64,000 bases of DNA from Actinotalea soli (GTDB taxonomy: Bacteria > Actinomycetota > Actinomycetes > Actinomycetales > Cellulomonadaceae), in contig NZ_JAGEMK010000002.1 of the NCBI RefSeq assembly GCF_017565425.1, positions 186,001-250,000 on the forward strand, written 5' to 3'. Positions within the stretch are counted from its first letter, which is position 1. Every line of letters starts with the position of its first letter. The translations under genes were made by a program, and so were the position numbers. A model generated the notes under the pieces. That model was not told the origin of the DNA. It did not search any database and worked only from the letters and a program-made list of their open reading frames with translations. Shown in pieces: positions 19,484 to 28,744 of this stretch.

Positions 19484-20235
19484 CCCGGACCGAGACGTCG
19501 GTGCCTTCCCGACGAGACCAGCGGGCCAGGCCGCGCGGTGCGAGCGCCGTGGGCTGGGCCGCCTTCGGTGTGCTCGGGGAGGTCTTGATGACCCTCGGCG
19601 TGCTGATCGGCCTGTTCGTCGTCTGGCAGCTGTGGTGGACCGACGTCGCCGCGGGGCAGGAGCAGGCCCAGGCCGTCGCGGATCTCGGGTGGGAGGAGCC
19701 GGTCACCGTCCCCGAACCGGTCGAGCGCACCGACGCGCCACCGGTGCTCGAGGAGCCCGAGGAGCTCACCACCTTCGCGACCCTCCAGGTTCCGCGGTGG
19801 GGGGAGGACTACGTCCAGCCGATCACCCAGGGGGTCGGCCAGGACGTGCTCGACCACCTGGGCGTCGGGCACTACCCGGGGACGGCGATGCCGGGCGGGG
19901 TGGGCAACCACGCGGTCGCCGCGCACCGGGTGACGTACGGCAAGCCCTTCAACCGGGTGGCCGAGCTCGAGCTCGGGGACCCGCTCGTGGTCCGCACCGA
20001 GGACACCTGGTACGTGTACCGGGTCACCTCGACCGAGATCGTCCTGCCCCACCAGGTCGAGGTGATCGCCCCGGTGCCGGGGGAACCCGAGGCGGTGCCG
20101 ACCGAGCGCCGGATGACCCTGACCACCTGCCACCCGATGTTCTCGGCCGAGGAGCGCTTCATCGTGCACGCCGAGCTCGACCACTGGATGCCTGTCGCGG
20201 ACGGCACCCCCGCCGCGCTGGACGGAGGCGCATGA
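19480..20235 (+). CDS. class E sortase
   Basis: 251 residues. It has an N-terminal membrane anchor (about residues 25-50), a linker, then the sortase beta-barrel. The catalytic cysteine is Cys217 in MTLTTCHPMFSA and the histidine His149 in NHAVAAHR; the Arg expected after the Cys may be in ERFIVH. Class E sortases attach LAXTG-type proteins to the cell wall of high-GC Gram-positives. The GTG start overlaps the DUF881 stop (GTGA), and its own stop overlaps the next small gene (ATGA). Confidence 0.94.
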   Translation: MTRTETSVPSRRDQRARPRGASAVGWAAFGVLGEVLMTLGVLIGLFVVWQLWWTDVAAGQEQAQAVADLGWEEPVTVPEPVERTDAPPVLEEPEELTTFATLQVPRWGEDYVQPITQGVGQDVLDHLGVGHYPGTAMPGGVGNHAVAAHRVTYGKPFNRVAELELGDPLVVRTEDTWYVYRVTSTEIVLPHQVEVIAPVPGEPEAVPTERRMTLTTCHPMFSAEERFIVHAELDHWMPVADGTPAALDGGA

Positions 20236-20390
20236 TGTACGGATGGTTGTGGCGTGCTCTGCCCGGCCCGACGCCGGTGCGAGCCCTGCTCGTCGCGGTG
20301 CTCGCGCTCGGGGTGGTCGCCGCCTGCTTCACCTGGGTGTTCCCCGCGATCGCCCCGCTCATGCCCTTCAACGACATCACGGTGGACTGA
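20232..20390 (+). CDS. small single-pass membrane protein in the sortase operon
   Basis: 52 residues with two possible starts (20232 or 20235). Most of it is one hydrophobic helix (VRALLVAVLALGVVAAC) ending with the conserved-looking tail PLMPFNDITVD. Small proteins with this ending occur between class E sortase and the pabA-like gene in many actinobacteria. Function is unknown. The ATGA overlap with the sortase gene and the single-base gap to the amidotransferase gene show operon structure. Confidence 0.8.
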   Translation: MMYGWLWRALPGPTPVRALLVAVLALGVVAACFTWVFPAIAPLMPFNDITVD

Positions 20391-20391
20391 G

Positions 20392-21042
20392 ATGACCCGC
20401 ATCCTCGTCGTGGACAACTACGACTCGTTCGTCTACACGATCGTCGGCTACCTCGACCAGCTCGGGGCCGAGACGGTCGTGGTCCGCAACGACGCCGTGC
20501 CCTCGGCCGCCGAGCGCGCCGAGTACGACGGGGTGCTCATCTCCCCCGGGCCGGGCACCCCGCGCGCCGCGGGCAGCAGCCTCGAGGTGATCGAGGCCTG
20601 CGCCGAGTCGGGCACGCCCATGCTGGGCGTCTGCCTCGGGCACCAGGCCCTCGCCGAGGCCTTCGGGGCCACCGTGACCCACGCGACCGAGCTCATGCAC
20701 GGCAAGACGAGCGCCGTCGAGCACGAGGGCGCGGGGGTGCTGGCCGGGCTCGGCACGCCCTTCACCGCCACCCGGTACCACTCCCTCGCCGTGGTCGACG
20801 GGACGGTGCCCCGGGAGCTGGTCGTCACCGCCCGCACCCACACCGCGGACGGCCCCGGGGTGATCATGGGGCTCCAGCACCGTGACCTGCCCCTGCACGG
20901 GGTGCAGTTCCACCCCGAGTCGGTGCTCACCGAGGGCGGTCACCGGCTGCTGGCCAACTGGCTCGAGCTGTGCGGCCTCGAGGGGGCCGTCGCGGCCTCG
21001 GCGGGGATGGCCCCGCTGGTGCGGGAGAGCGCCCACCCGTAG
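20392..21042 (+). CDS. pabA: glutamine amidotransferase of anthranilate / aminodeoxychorismate synthase
   Basis: 216 residues, class I glutamine amidotransferase. The N-terminus ILVVDNYDSFVYTI is diagnostic for TrpG/PabA. Catalytic Cys81 lies in GVCLGHQAL, and the His-Glu pair in VQFHPESVLTEGG. It releases ammonia from glutamine for chorismate amination; the separate synthase subunit is not in the window, so TrpG versus PabA cannot be settled. It follows the small membrane protein by one base. Confidence 0.88.
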   Translation: MTRILVVDNYDSFVYTIVGYLDQLGAETVVVRNDAVPSAAERAEYDGVLISPGPGTPRAAGSSLEVIEACAESGTPMLGVCLGHQALAEAFGATVTHATELMHGKTSAVEHEGAGVLAGLGTPFTATRYHSLAVVDGTVPRELVVTARTHTADGPGVIMGLQHRDLPLHGVQFHPESVLTEGGHRLLANWLELCGLEGAVAASAGMAPLVRESAHP

Positions 21043-21090
21043 CCGCGGGCCGCGTGCGACGCGAGGCACCGGCAGCGCCCCCTGAACGCA

Positions 21091-21129
21091 GAACGCCCCC
21101 GGCCAGGATCTCCCCGGCCGGGGGCGTTC
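21091..21129. terminator. intrinsic terminator between convergent genes
   Basis: A 14-bp perfect stem (GAACGCCCCCGGCC with its complement) and an 11-base loop lie between the amidotransferase gene and the end of pknB, able to stop transcripts from both sides. Confidence 0.88.
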
Positions 21130-21150
21130 TCCGTCCTCGGGACGAGCGGG

Positions 21151-23157
21151 TCAGTCCCCGTCACCCTCGCCGTTGTTGTTGCCGTTCCCGTTGTTGCTGT
21201 TGTCCTGCGACTCCTCGGGGCCGCGGGAGACGTAGATCGTCACGGTCGACCCCTCGGGGACCGAGGCCCCGGCCGCGGGCTCGGTGCGGAAGACCCGGCC
21301 CCGGACGACGTCCTCGTCGAACTGCTCGACGATCGTCGAGTTGAGGCTGTTGTTGCCCATGCGGGCCTCAGCATCGTCCTGGAGCAGGTTGTACACGTCC
21401 GGGACCTGGACCTCCTCGGGCCCGGCCTCCTCGGCGATGACGATCGAGATGGTGGCCCGCTGCTCGACGGGTCCGGGGGAGCGGCCCTGACGGATCACGG
21501 TCCCGGTCTCGGCGTCGCTCTCCTCGCGGCTGAGGTCGATCGAGAGGCTGAGGTCGCTCAGGGCGGTCCGAGCCTGGTCCTCGGTCATGCCGACCAGGTC
21601 CGGCAGGGTGACCTGCCCGGTCGAGAGGTAGATCGTGATCTGGGCGCTGGGCGCGACGCTCTCCCCGGCGGCGGGGTCCGTGCGGGTGACACGGTCCCGT
21701 TCGATGGTCCGGTGGTTCTCGGTCTGGATGCTGATGTTCTCGAAGCCCAGCTCGGCGAGCTCGGCCCGGGCCTGGGACTCGGTGAAGTTCTCGACGGTGG
21801 GCACCTCGACGGCGTCCGGCCCCTGGGAGATCGCGACGCGGACAGTGCTGCCGACCTCGACCTCCTCGTCGGCGCCCGGGTCGGTGCTGATGACGCGCCC
21901 TTCCTCGACCTCGGTGCTCGCCTCGGCCACGGGCTCGAACTCGAGCCCGGCGTCCTCGATCTCCTCGCGGGCGAGGGCCTCCTCCATGTTGACCACGTCG
22001 GGCACGGCCACGGTCTCGGGCTCGGTCTCACCCCCGGAGGTCAGCACGAGGATGATGCCGACGATCGCGGCGACGGCGATGGCGATGAGGACCCACAGCA
22101 CCCACCGCCGCTTGGGCTTCTCCTCGTCCTCCTCGGCCTCGGGGTCGGGGTCGCCGACCGCCGGCGTGGATCCGGTCTGCTGCCAGGGCATGACCTGCGT
22201 GGGCGAGCTGGCCGCACCCATGACCTGGGTCGCGTCGGCCGGCTGCGCGCCGAGGCCCGCGGCGCCGAGAAGTCCGAGCATCGGTGCGGTGACGTTGCCC
22301 CCGCGCACGGCCGCCTCGAGGTCGGTGCGGAACTCGGCGGCGCTGCTGTAGCGGTCGTCGCGGTTCTTCGCGAGGGACTTCATGGTGATGCGGTCGAGGC
22401 TCTCGGGCACGTCCGAGGCGTAGGTGCTCGGCGGCTGAGCCTCCTCGCGGGCGTGCTGGTAGGCCACGGCCACGGGTGAGTCACCGATGAAGGGCGGCCG
22501 ACCGGTGAGCAGCTCGAAGAGCAGGCACCCTGTCGAGTAGAGGTCGCTGCGCGAGTCGACCTGCTCGCCGCGGGCCTGCTCGGGGGAGAGGTACTGCGCG
22601 GTGCCGATCACGGCCTGGGTCTGGGTCATGGTCCCGGCGGAGTCGGCCATCGCCCGGGCGATGCCGAAGTCCATGACCTTGACCGCGCCCGTGGGGGTGA
22701 GCATGACGTTCGCGGGCTTGATGTCGCGGTGCACGATGCCCGCGTGGTGGGAGTACTCGAGGGCCGAGAGCACCCCGGCGGCGATCTCGACGGCCTCCTC
22801 GATCGGCACGGCCGAGCCGTCCCGCAGGATGTCCCGCACGGTGTGGCCCTCGACGTACTCCATGACGATGAAGGGCACGTGGGCGACGCTGCCGCCGGCC
22901 TCGGTGAAGACGTCCTCACCGGTGTCGTAGACGGCGACGATCGCCGGGTGGTTCAGGCTCGCGGCGGCCTGGGCCTCGCGGCGGAACCGTGCCTGGAAGG
23001 ACGGGTCGCGGGCGAGGTCGGAGCGAAGGATCTTGATCGCCACGGTGCGGCCGAGGCGGGTGTCGTGGCCGATGTGGACCTCGGCCATCCCGCCGCGCCC
23101 GATGAGCTCGCCGACCTCGTAGCGGCCGCCGAGGATCCGAGGTGCGCTGTCCACCAC
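21151..23157 (-). CDS. pknB: Ser/Thr protein kinase PknB with four PASTA domains
   Basis: 668 residues. Cytoplasmic kinase domain (residues about 11-275): glycine loop LIGRGGMAEVHIG, catalytic HRDIKPANV, DFG as VMDFGIARA, and the activation loop GTMTQTQAVIGTAQYLSPEQ. A juxtamembrane linker is followed by one helix (near residue 350) and four PASTA repeats (about residues 380-640) that bind muropeptides or lipid II outside the cell, ending in an Asn/Gly-rich tail. PknB phosphorylates division and cell-wall proteins. The GTG start overlaps the pknA stop by one base; it is the last gene of the operon starting at fhaA. Confidence 0.97.
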   Translation of the reverse strand: MVDSAPRILGGRYEVGELIGRGGMAEVHIGHDTRLGRTVAIKILRSDLARDPSFQARFRREAQAAASLNHPAIVAVYDTGEDVFTEAGGSVAHVPFIVMEYVEGHTVRDILRDGSAVPIEEAVEIAAGVLSALEYSHHAGIVHRDIKPANVMLTPTGAVKVMDFGIARAMADSAGTMTQTQAVIGTAQYLSPEQARGEQVDSRSDLYSTGCLLFELLTGRPPFIGDSPVAVAYQHAREEAQPPSTYASDVPESLDRITMKSLAKNRDDRYSSAAEFRTDLEAAVRGGNVTAPMLGLLGAAGLGAQPADATQVMGAASSPTQVMPWQQTGSTPAVGDPDPEAEEDEEKPKRRWVLWVLIAIAVAAIVGIILVLTSGGETEPETVAVPDVVNMEEALAREEIEDAGLEFEPVAEASTEVEEGRVISTDPGADEEVEVGSTVRVAISQGPDAVEVPTVENFTESQARAELAELGFENISIQTENHRTIERDRVTRTDPAAGESVAPSAQITIYLSTGQVTLPDLVGMTEDQARTALSDLSLSIDLSREESDAETGTVIRQGRSPGPVEQRATISIVIAEEAGPEEVQVPDVYNLLQDDAEARMGNNSLNSTIVEQFDEDVVRGRVFRTEPAAGASVPEGSTVTIYVSRGPEESQDNSNNGNGNNNGEGDGD

Positions 23158-24530
23158 TACTGGTCCCTCGCTGTCGTCGTGTGAAGTGCCTGGTCACTGC
23201 CGGGGCGTGGGCCGATCATCCCACTTGTCCGCTCGGCACCGGGGGAGGTGACCATCGCGATGCTGACCGGGTCGGACCCCACCGGAGGTGGCGCGGAGCG
23301 CGACGGTCCCCAGAGGGTATCGGCGAACGCCGCGCCGAGGAGCGCGAAGAGCACCATGAGGATGAGCGCGAGCAGCGGCCGGGAGATCTGGCCCCAGCGC
23401 AGGCCCGTGGTCGTCGAGGTGCGGGTGGGCCCTGGGGCGGTCACGGCCCGACGTCGTCCCGAGGTGCGACCGGGGGCGGGCGGCTCGGCCGAGGGGGAGG
23501 GGCCCGGCGCGGTGCCGGTCGCTCGCGCCGGGTCCCCCGGGGGGTCCGTGGGGGCGATGGTGGGCGGCGGGGGCTCGGCCGGGGCGGCGCCGGGGGTGGC
23601 CTCCGAGCCGGGCACGGGGACGGCACGCTGGGAGCTCGTGGTGATGTCGTCGTGCAGCACGTCGACCGCGCGGGTGTGGCGGGTGGCGGTGACCGGGATC
23701 CCACCGGGCGGGGTGCCGTCGAGCAGCTCGTCGAGGGTGCGGGCCAGGGAGGCTGCCGACCGGGGGCGCTCCTCGGGCTCCTTGGCGAGCATGCGCATCA
23801 CGAGGGCAGCGAGCTCGGGGTCGATCTGGTCCGGCAGGGGCGGCACCGCGGTGTTGACGTGCGCGACGGCGATGTCCACCGCCGTCGGGCCGGTGAACGG
23901 GCGGTTCCCGACCAGGCCCTCGTAGGCGACGATCCCCAGGGAGTAGATGTCCGAGGCGGGGGTCGCGGCCTTGCCGATGGCCTGCTCGGGGGACAGGTAC
24001 TGCGCGGTGCCCATCACCATGCCCGAGGCCGTCATGGGCACCTGGTTGGTGGCCGTCGAGATGCCGAAGTCGGTGATCTTCACCCGGCCCGAGCGGGCCA
24101 GCAGGATGTTGCCGGGCTTGACGTCCCGGTGCACGACGCCGCCCGCGTGGGCAGCGTGCAGGGCGCGGGCGGTCTGGGCGAGGATCGGCAGCAGCCGCCG
24201 TGTGGGGAGCACCGGCTCACGGTCGAGCAGGTCGGACATCGGCTCGCCGAGCACGAGCTCCATGACGAGGAACCCCGATCCCTCCTGCTCGCCGTAGTCG
24301 TAGAGCTGGGCGATGTTGGGGTGGGACAGGCCCGCGCTGTTGCGGGCCTCGGTGCGGAACCGCTCGAGGAACCCGGCGTCCCCCGCGAACTCCTCGCGCA
24401 GCACCTTGACGGCGACGTCCCGCGCGAGGGACTCGTCGTGGCCGACCCACACCTCACCCATCCCGCCGATGGCGATGCGGGACTCGAGGCGGTAGCGGCC
24501 GCCCAGGGCGATCCCGGCGACCGGCTTCAC
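23157..24530 (-). CDS. pknA: Ser/Thr protein kinase PknA-like
   Basis: 457 residues. Kinase domain in the first 270 (IAIGGMGEVWVG; VVHRDVKPGNILL; ITDFGIS; GTAQYLSPEQ), then a Pro/Ala-rich linker of about 100 residues, one transmembrane helix (PLLALILMVLFALLGAAFA, about residues 383-401) and a short extracellular tail with no PASTA domain. This layout fits PknA, which in mycobacteria activates PknB and acts on division proteins. It overlaps pbpA by 4 bases upstream and pknB by one base downstream. Confidence 0.95.
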   Translation of the reverse strand: MKPVAGIALGGRYRLESRIAIGGMGEVWVGHDESLARDVAVKVLREEFAGDAGFLERFRTEARNSAGLSHPNIAQLYDYGEQEGSGFLVMELVLGEPMSDLLDREPVLPTRRLLPILAQTARALHAAHAGGVVHRDVKPGNILLARSGRVKITDFGISTATNQVPMTASGMVMGTAQYLSPEQAIGKAATPASDIYSLGIVAYEGLVGNRPFTGPTAVDIAVAHVNTAVPPLPDQIDPELAALVMRMLAKEPEERPRSAASLARTLDELLDGTPPGGIPVTATRHTRAVDVLHDDITTSSQRAVPVPGSEATPGAAPAEPPPPTIAPTDPPGDPARATGTAPGPSPSAEPPAPGRTSGRRRAVTAPGPTRTSTTTGLRWGQISRPLLALILMVLFALLGAAFADTLWGPSRSAPPPVGSDPVSIAMVTSPGAERTSGMIGPRPGSDQALHTTTARDQ

Positions 24531-25975
24531 TCGAGCACCGCCTGCATGACGGCCCGGGCGATGGGCGCCGCGACGGCCCCCCCGGTGGCCTCGCTGCCCA
24601 GGGTCCCGCCGTTCTCGACGATGACGGCGACGGCGATCTGCGGGTCGTCGGCCGGGGCGAAGCTGGTGAACCAGGCGTGCGGGGGCACGTCGGAGGAGGT
24701 CTCGGCGGTGCCGGTCTTGCCGGCCACCTGGACCCCCGGGATCTGCGCGGCCCGGCCGGTGCCGTCGGCGACGACGCCGAGCATCATCTCCTGGAGGGCG
24801 GCGGCCGTCTCGGGGGAGATGGGCTGCCCGAGCTCGCTCGGCGAGGTCTCGGTGACGACGTCGAGGTCCTGGCTGCGCACCGAGTCCACCAGGTACGGGG
24901 ACATCTGGGTGCCCCCGTTGGCGATCGCGGCCGAGACCATCGCCACCTGGAGGGGGGTCACGCGCACCTCGTACTGCCCGATCGCCGAGAGAGCGGTGGA
25001 CGGCGCGTCGGGGTCAGGGGGGAAGTAGCTCTCTGCTGACTCCATCGGCACGGTGAAGCGGGTTCCGAAGCCGAACGCCTCGGCCTGCTCCCCGATGAGC
25101 TCGGCTCCGAGGTCGAGCCCGAGCTGGGCGAAGGCCGTGTTGCACGAGACGCGCAGGGCGTCGCCCAGGGTCTGGGTGCCGCTGCTCGAGCAGCTGGCCC
25201 CGCCGAAGTTGCCGAGCACCGCCGAGCTCAGCGGCAGGGGCAGCTCGTCGGGGGCGGGGATCTGCTCGTCGACGGCCAACCCGTCCTCGAGGGCCGCCGC
25301 GGCCGTGACGAGCTTGAACACCGAGCCCGGCGGGTAGGTGTTGCCGGCGATGGCCCGGTTCGCCAGCGGCTGGCCGTCGGCCTCGTTGAGGGCGGTCCAG
25401 TTCTCGGTCACCTCGCTCGTGGTGTGCCCCGCGAGCAGGTTCGGGTCGTAGCTGGGCTTGGAGACCATCGCGAGGATGGCCCCCGTGGTCGGGTCGAGGG
25501 CGACGACGGCGCCGCGCTGGTCCCCGAGGGCGTCCCAGGCGGCCTGCTGGGCCGCCGGGTCGATGGTGAGCTCGACCGCCGCTCCCTGGGGCTGGCGGCC
25601 GGTGATGAGGTCCTGGAGGCGCGAGTAGAACAGCGAGTCGGCCGAGCCGTTGAGCTCGGTGTTCATCGCCTGCTCGATGCCGGACCGGCCGTAGATGACC
25701 GAGTAGTAGCCCGTCACGTGCGCGTAGAGCTCGGCCTGGGTGTAGCTGCGCTGGTACCCGAAGGGGGTGTCGACCGGGGCCGAGGAGGCGATCGAGTCCC
25801 CCCCGACGACGATCGGTCCGCGGGAGTTGTCGTACTCCCGGTACAGGGTCCGCACGTTGCGTCCGTCGCTGTTCAGGTCGGGGGCCCGGACGAACTGGAC
25901 CCAGGTGCTGGTCATCATGAGGGCCAGGAACATGACGATGGTGACGTTCGCGAGCCGTCGCAGGGGCGTGTTCAT
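24527..25975 (-). CDS. pbpA: class B penicillin-binding protein (PbpA), transpeptidase
   Basis: 482 residues, with an N-terminal signal anchor (residues about 8-26), a small dimerisation region and a C-terminal transpeptidase domain. Active-site motifs: SVFK (Ser218) in YPPGSVFKLV, SCN in RVSCNTAF, and KTG in VAGKTGTAE. It cross-links peptidoglycan stem peptides and works with the adjacent SEDS glycosyltransferase. It overlaps the rodA stop (4 bases) and the pknA start. Confidence 0.96.
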   Translation of the reverse strand: MNTPLRRLANVTIVMFLALMMTSTWVQFVRAPDLNSDGRNVRTLYREYDNSRGPIVVGGDSIASSAPVDTPFGYQRSYTQAELYAHVTGYYSVIYGRSGIEQAMNTELNGSADSLFYSRLQDLITGRQPQGAAVELTIDPAAQQAAWDALGDQRGAVVALDPTTGAILAMVSKPSYDPNLLAGHTTSEVTENWTALNEADGQPLANRAIAGNTYPPGSVFKLVTAAAALEDGLAVDEQIPAPDELPLPLSSAVLGNFGGASCSSSGTQTLGDALRVSCNTAFAQLGLDLGAELIGEQAEAFGFGTRFTVPMESAESYFPPDPDAPSTALSAIGQYEVRVTPLQVAMVSAAIANGGTQMSPYLVDSVRSQDLDVVTETSPSELGQPISPETAAALQEMMLGVVADGTGRAAQIPGVQVAGKTGTAETSSDVPPHAWFTSFAPADDPQIAVAVIVENGGTLGSEATGGAVAAPIARAVMQAVLE

Positions 25976-27453
25976 CGGCGCAGCTCACCCACCCCGATGA
26001 CCTCGGTCTGGTGGTCCGAGCCCCCACCCTGCCCGGTGCTGAAGCCCTGGGTGTCACCCGGCTCGGCCTCGTCACCCGGGACCTCGGGCTCGGGGGAGAC
26101 GGGGCCGCCCGCCGGGGCCGCCGGTCGGCGCGCGCTGTCGGAGATCCGCAGCAGCAGGGCCACGATGATCCAGTTGGCCAGCAGGGAGGAGCCGCCGTAC
26201 GCGAGGAAGGGCATGGTCAGCCCGGTGAGCGGGATCAGCCGGGTCACCCCGCCGACGACGACGAAGCACTGGAAGGCCACCACGAAGGCCATGCCCCCGG
26301 CGAAGAGCTTGCCGAAGCCGTCGCGCACGCCGATGGCGGTGCGCATGCCCCGCTCGGCGAGGACGAGGTAGCAGACCAGCACGGCGAGCAGCCCGGTCAG
26401 GCCGAGCTCCTCACCGATCGAGGCGATGATGAAGTCGGACTCGGCGAAGGGCACCAGGTCGGGACGCCCCTGCCCCCAGCCGGTGCCGAAGAGCCCACCG
26501 TTGGCCATGCCGAACAGGCCCCGGACCAGCTGGCCCGAGCCGCCGGGGGAGGCGTTGAAGACGTCGTCGTCGAAGGCGTTGAGCCAGCCCTCGAACCGTG
26601 CCGCCACGTGGGAGAACACCTGGGCGGCGAGCACCGCCCCGCCGACGAACAGCACCATGCCGATGACGACCCAGCTGATCCGTTCGGTCGCGAGGTAGAG
26701 CATCCCGACGAACAGCCCGAAGAACAGCAGCGAGGTGCCCAGGTCCCGCTCGAAGACCAGCACCCCCAGGGAGACCGCCCACGCCAGGATGATCGGCCCG
26801 AGGTCGCGCGGACGGGGCAGCTGCAGGCCCAGCACCTTGGGCCCGGCCAGGGCCAGGGTGTCGCGCGTGGTGACCAGGTAGCCGGCGAAGAAGATCGCCA
26901 GGCAGATCTTGCCGAGCTCGGCGGGCTGGAAGGAGTTCCCCGCCACGCGGATCCAGATCCGCGCACCGTTGATCTCCGCGCCCAGCCCGGGGACCAGGGG
27001 CAGCATCAGCAGGACGAGCCCCGCGACCATCGCCGTGTACGTGTACCGGCGCAGCGTGCGGTGGTCGCGTAGGAGCACCAGCACGACCGCGGCCAGGATG
27101 ATGCCCAGGGCGGTCCAGCCCAGCTGTCGCTCGGCGAAGGCGCTGTCCCGCCCGCGGTCGACGTACGCCATGTCGATCCGGTAGATCATCGCCAGGCCGA
27201 TGCCGTTGAGCGCGATCACCACGGGCACGATCACGGGGTCCGCGTAGGGCGCCCGCCACCGCATGATCAGGTGCAGGCCGAGGCTGAGCCCCACCAGGCC
27301 CAGGCTGTAGCCGACGATGTCCACCGGGAGGGTGTCCGCGGTCGCGAGGCCCACCAGGGCGTAGGCGCCCACGCCGATGGCCAGGGCGATGGCGAGGAGG
27401 CCGAGCTCGAGGGTGCGGCCGTTGCGCTCGCGGTGGGTCAGGACGGTGGCCAT
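25972..27453 (-). CDS. rodA: SEDS peptidoglycan glycosyltransferase (RodA/FtsW family)
   Basis: 493 residues with about ten or more transmembrane helices. Family signatures include GARIWIRVAGNSFQPAELGK, the catalytic-region EISWVV-type loop after FERDLGTSLLFF, the conserved ESDFIIASIGEELGL, and LTGLTMPFLAYGGSSLLANW late in the protein. It polymerises lipid II in the plasma membrane, paired with PbpA. The ATG at 27453 shares its A with the stop of a 17-codon upstream frame that itself overlaps the pstP stop. A Pro/Gly/Asp-rich cytoplasmic tail of about 55 residues ends it. Confidence 0.96.
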   Translation of the reverse strand: MATVLTHRERNGRTLELGLLAIALAIGVGAYALVGLATADTLPVDIVGYSLGLVGLSLGLHLIMRWRAPYADPVIVPVVIALNGIGLAMIYRIDMAYVDRGRDSAFAERQLGWTALGIILAAVVLVLLRDHRTLRRYTYTAMVAGLVLLMLPLVPGLGAEINGARIWIRVAGNSFQPAELGKICLAIFFAGYLVTTRDTLALAGPKVLGLQLPRPRDLGPIILAWAVSLGVLVFERDLGTSLLFFGLFVGMLYLATERISWVVIGMVLFVGGAVLAAQVFSHVAARFEGWLNAFDDDVFNASPGGSGQLVRGLFGMANGGLFGTGWGQGRPDLVPFAESDFIIASIGEELGLTGLLAVLVCYLVLAERGMRTAIGVRDGFGKLFAGGMAFVVAFQCFVVVGGVTRLIPLTGLTMPFLAYGGSSLLANWIIVALLLRISDSARRPAAPAGGPVSPEPEVPGDEAEPGDTQGFSTGQGGGSDHQTEVIGVGELRR

Positions 27454-27506
27454 CACAGCACCCCCCGGCAGGTGCTGGCCGCCGCAGGTGCGCCGGCGGG
27501 GCTCAT
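27453..27506 (-). CDS. possible 17-residue bridging ORF between pstP and rodA
   Basis: The ATG at 27506 overlaps the pstP stop (ATGA). The frame reads MSPAGAPAAASTCRGVL and ends in a TGA whose last base begins the rodA ATG (TGATG). GGGGGA lies before the start. The exact double overlap would carry ribosomes from pstP into rodA. It may be a coupling device and not a functional peptide; there is no protein evidence. Confidence 0.35.
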   Translation of the reverse strand: MSPAGAPAAASTCRGVL

Positions 27507-28735
27507 GAGTCCCCCGCTGCCTCGGACTCGATGGTCTCGAGCCGGTCCCGTGCGTCGTCGAGGCTGCTCGCGGGGATCGTCTGCTCGACGCGGTCCTGCA
27601 CGAACCCGGGCAGGTCGGCGAGCTCGGTGGTGCCGGTCTCGACCACCGAGGACAGCTCGAGCGGGCCCACGGACTGGGGGATCCCCTGGAAGATCGCGAC
27701 CCGGTCGTCGTCGACCCCGAGGTAGTACTGGTCCTGGGTCCAGCCGTAGCCCAGGTAGACCCCCGCCCCGACGGCGGCCAGCACCAGCAGCACACCCAGG
27801 GCGGTGAGGATGCGGCGCCCGGTGCGGCGGGGCGGCTCGTCGTCCTCCTCCTCGGGCAGCGGCGGCTGGTCGGCGCGGGAGCGTGCCGAGTGCTGGGCGG
27901 CACGGGCGGCGGCGCTCGACCCGCCGAGGGTGGGCCGGTTGCGGTCCAGGGCTGCGGCCCCGACGACGCTCGAGGTGGTCGCCGGCCCCGCGCCGTCGCG
28001 CATGGCGTCGACCTCGACGACGTCGCCGACCACGAGGGTCACGTTGTCCGGGGCGCCACCGCGCAGGGCCAGCTCGACGAGGGTGTCGGCGCAGGCGTCG
28101 ACGTCCGCCACCCCGCGCAGGGTCTCGGCGAGCGTGTCGTTCGAGACCACGCCCGAGAGCCCGTCCGAGCAGAGCATCCACCGGTCGCCCGCGCGCGCCT
28201 CACGCACCGACAGGTCGGGGACGATCTCCATGTCGAAGTCACCCAGCACCCGCAGCAGCACCGAGCGCTGCGGGTGGTGCTCGGCCTCCTCCGGGGTGAT
28301 CTTCCCGGTGTTGACCAGGTGCTGGACGAAGGAATGATCGGTGGTGACCTGGGTCAGCTCGCCCTCGCGCAGCAGGTAGGCCCGCGAGTCCCCGATGTGC
28401 GCCATGGCGAGCTTGTTGCCGGTCCGCAGCAGGGCCGTGACGGTGGTGCCCAGGCCCGCGAGCTCGGGGTTCTCCTCGGCGCGCTGGAGGAGCTCGTCGT
28501 GCGCGGTGCTGATGGCCTTGCCGAGCTCGTCGAGGGCGTCGTCGGGCCCGTGGGCCTCGTCGTCGAGGGGGGCCAGGTGCGCGACGGCCACCGAGGAGGC
28601 GACGTCACCCCCGGCGTGCCCACCCATCCCGTCGGCGACCACCAGCAGGTGGGGCCCGGCGTACGCGGAGTCCTGGTTGTTGGCGCGCACCAGACCGACG
28701 TCGGAGCGGGCCGCGTAGCGCAGGGCGATCGTCAT
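27503..28735 (-). CDS. pstP: PP2C-type Ser/Thr phosphatase PstP
   Basis: 410 residues. The catalytic domain (1-240) has the metal-binding motifs VRANNQDS, VVADGMGGHAGGDVAS, AHIGDSRAYLL, CSDGLSG and APDNVTLVV. A basic/acidic linker, one transmembrane helix (RILTALGVLLVLAAVGAGVY, near residue 315) and an extracellular domain of about 80 residues follow. PstP reverses PknA/PknB phosphorylation of division and cell-wall proteins. Nine bases separate it from fhaB. Confidence 0.96.
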   Translation of the reverse strand: MTIALRYAARSDVGLVRANNQDSAYAGPHLLVVADGMGGHAGGDVASSVAVAHLAPLDDEAHGPDDALDELGKAISTAHDELLQRAEENPELAGLGTTVTALLRTGNKLAMAHIGDSRAYLLREGELTQVTTDHSFVQHLVNTGKITPEEAEHHPQRSVLLRVLGDFDMEIVPDLSVREARAGDRWMLCSDGLSGVVSNDTLAETLRGVADVDACADTLVELALRGGAPDNVTLVVGDVVEVDAMRDGAGPATTSSVVGAAALDRNRPTLGGSSAAARAAQHSARSRADQPPLPEEEDDEPPRRTGRRILTALGVLLVLAAVGAGVYLGYGWTQDQYYLGVDDDRVAIFQGIPQSVGPLELSSVVETGTTELADLPGFVQDRVEQTIPASSLDDARDRLETIESEAAGDS

Positions 28736-28744
28736 GGGGCGCGG

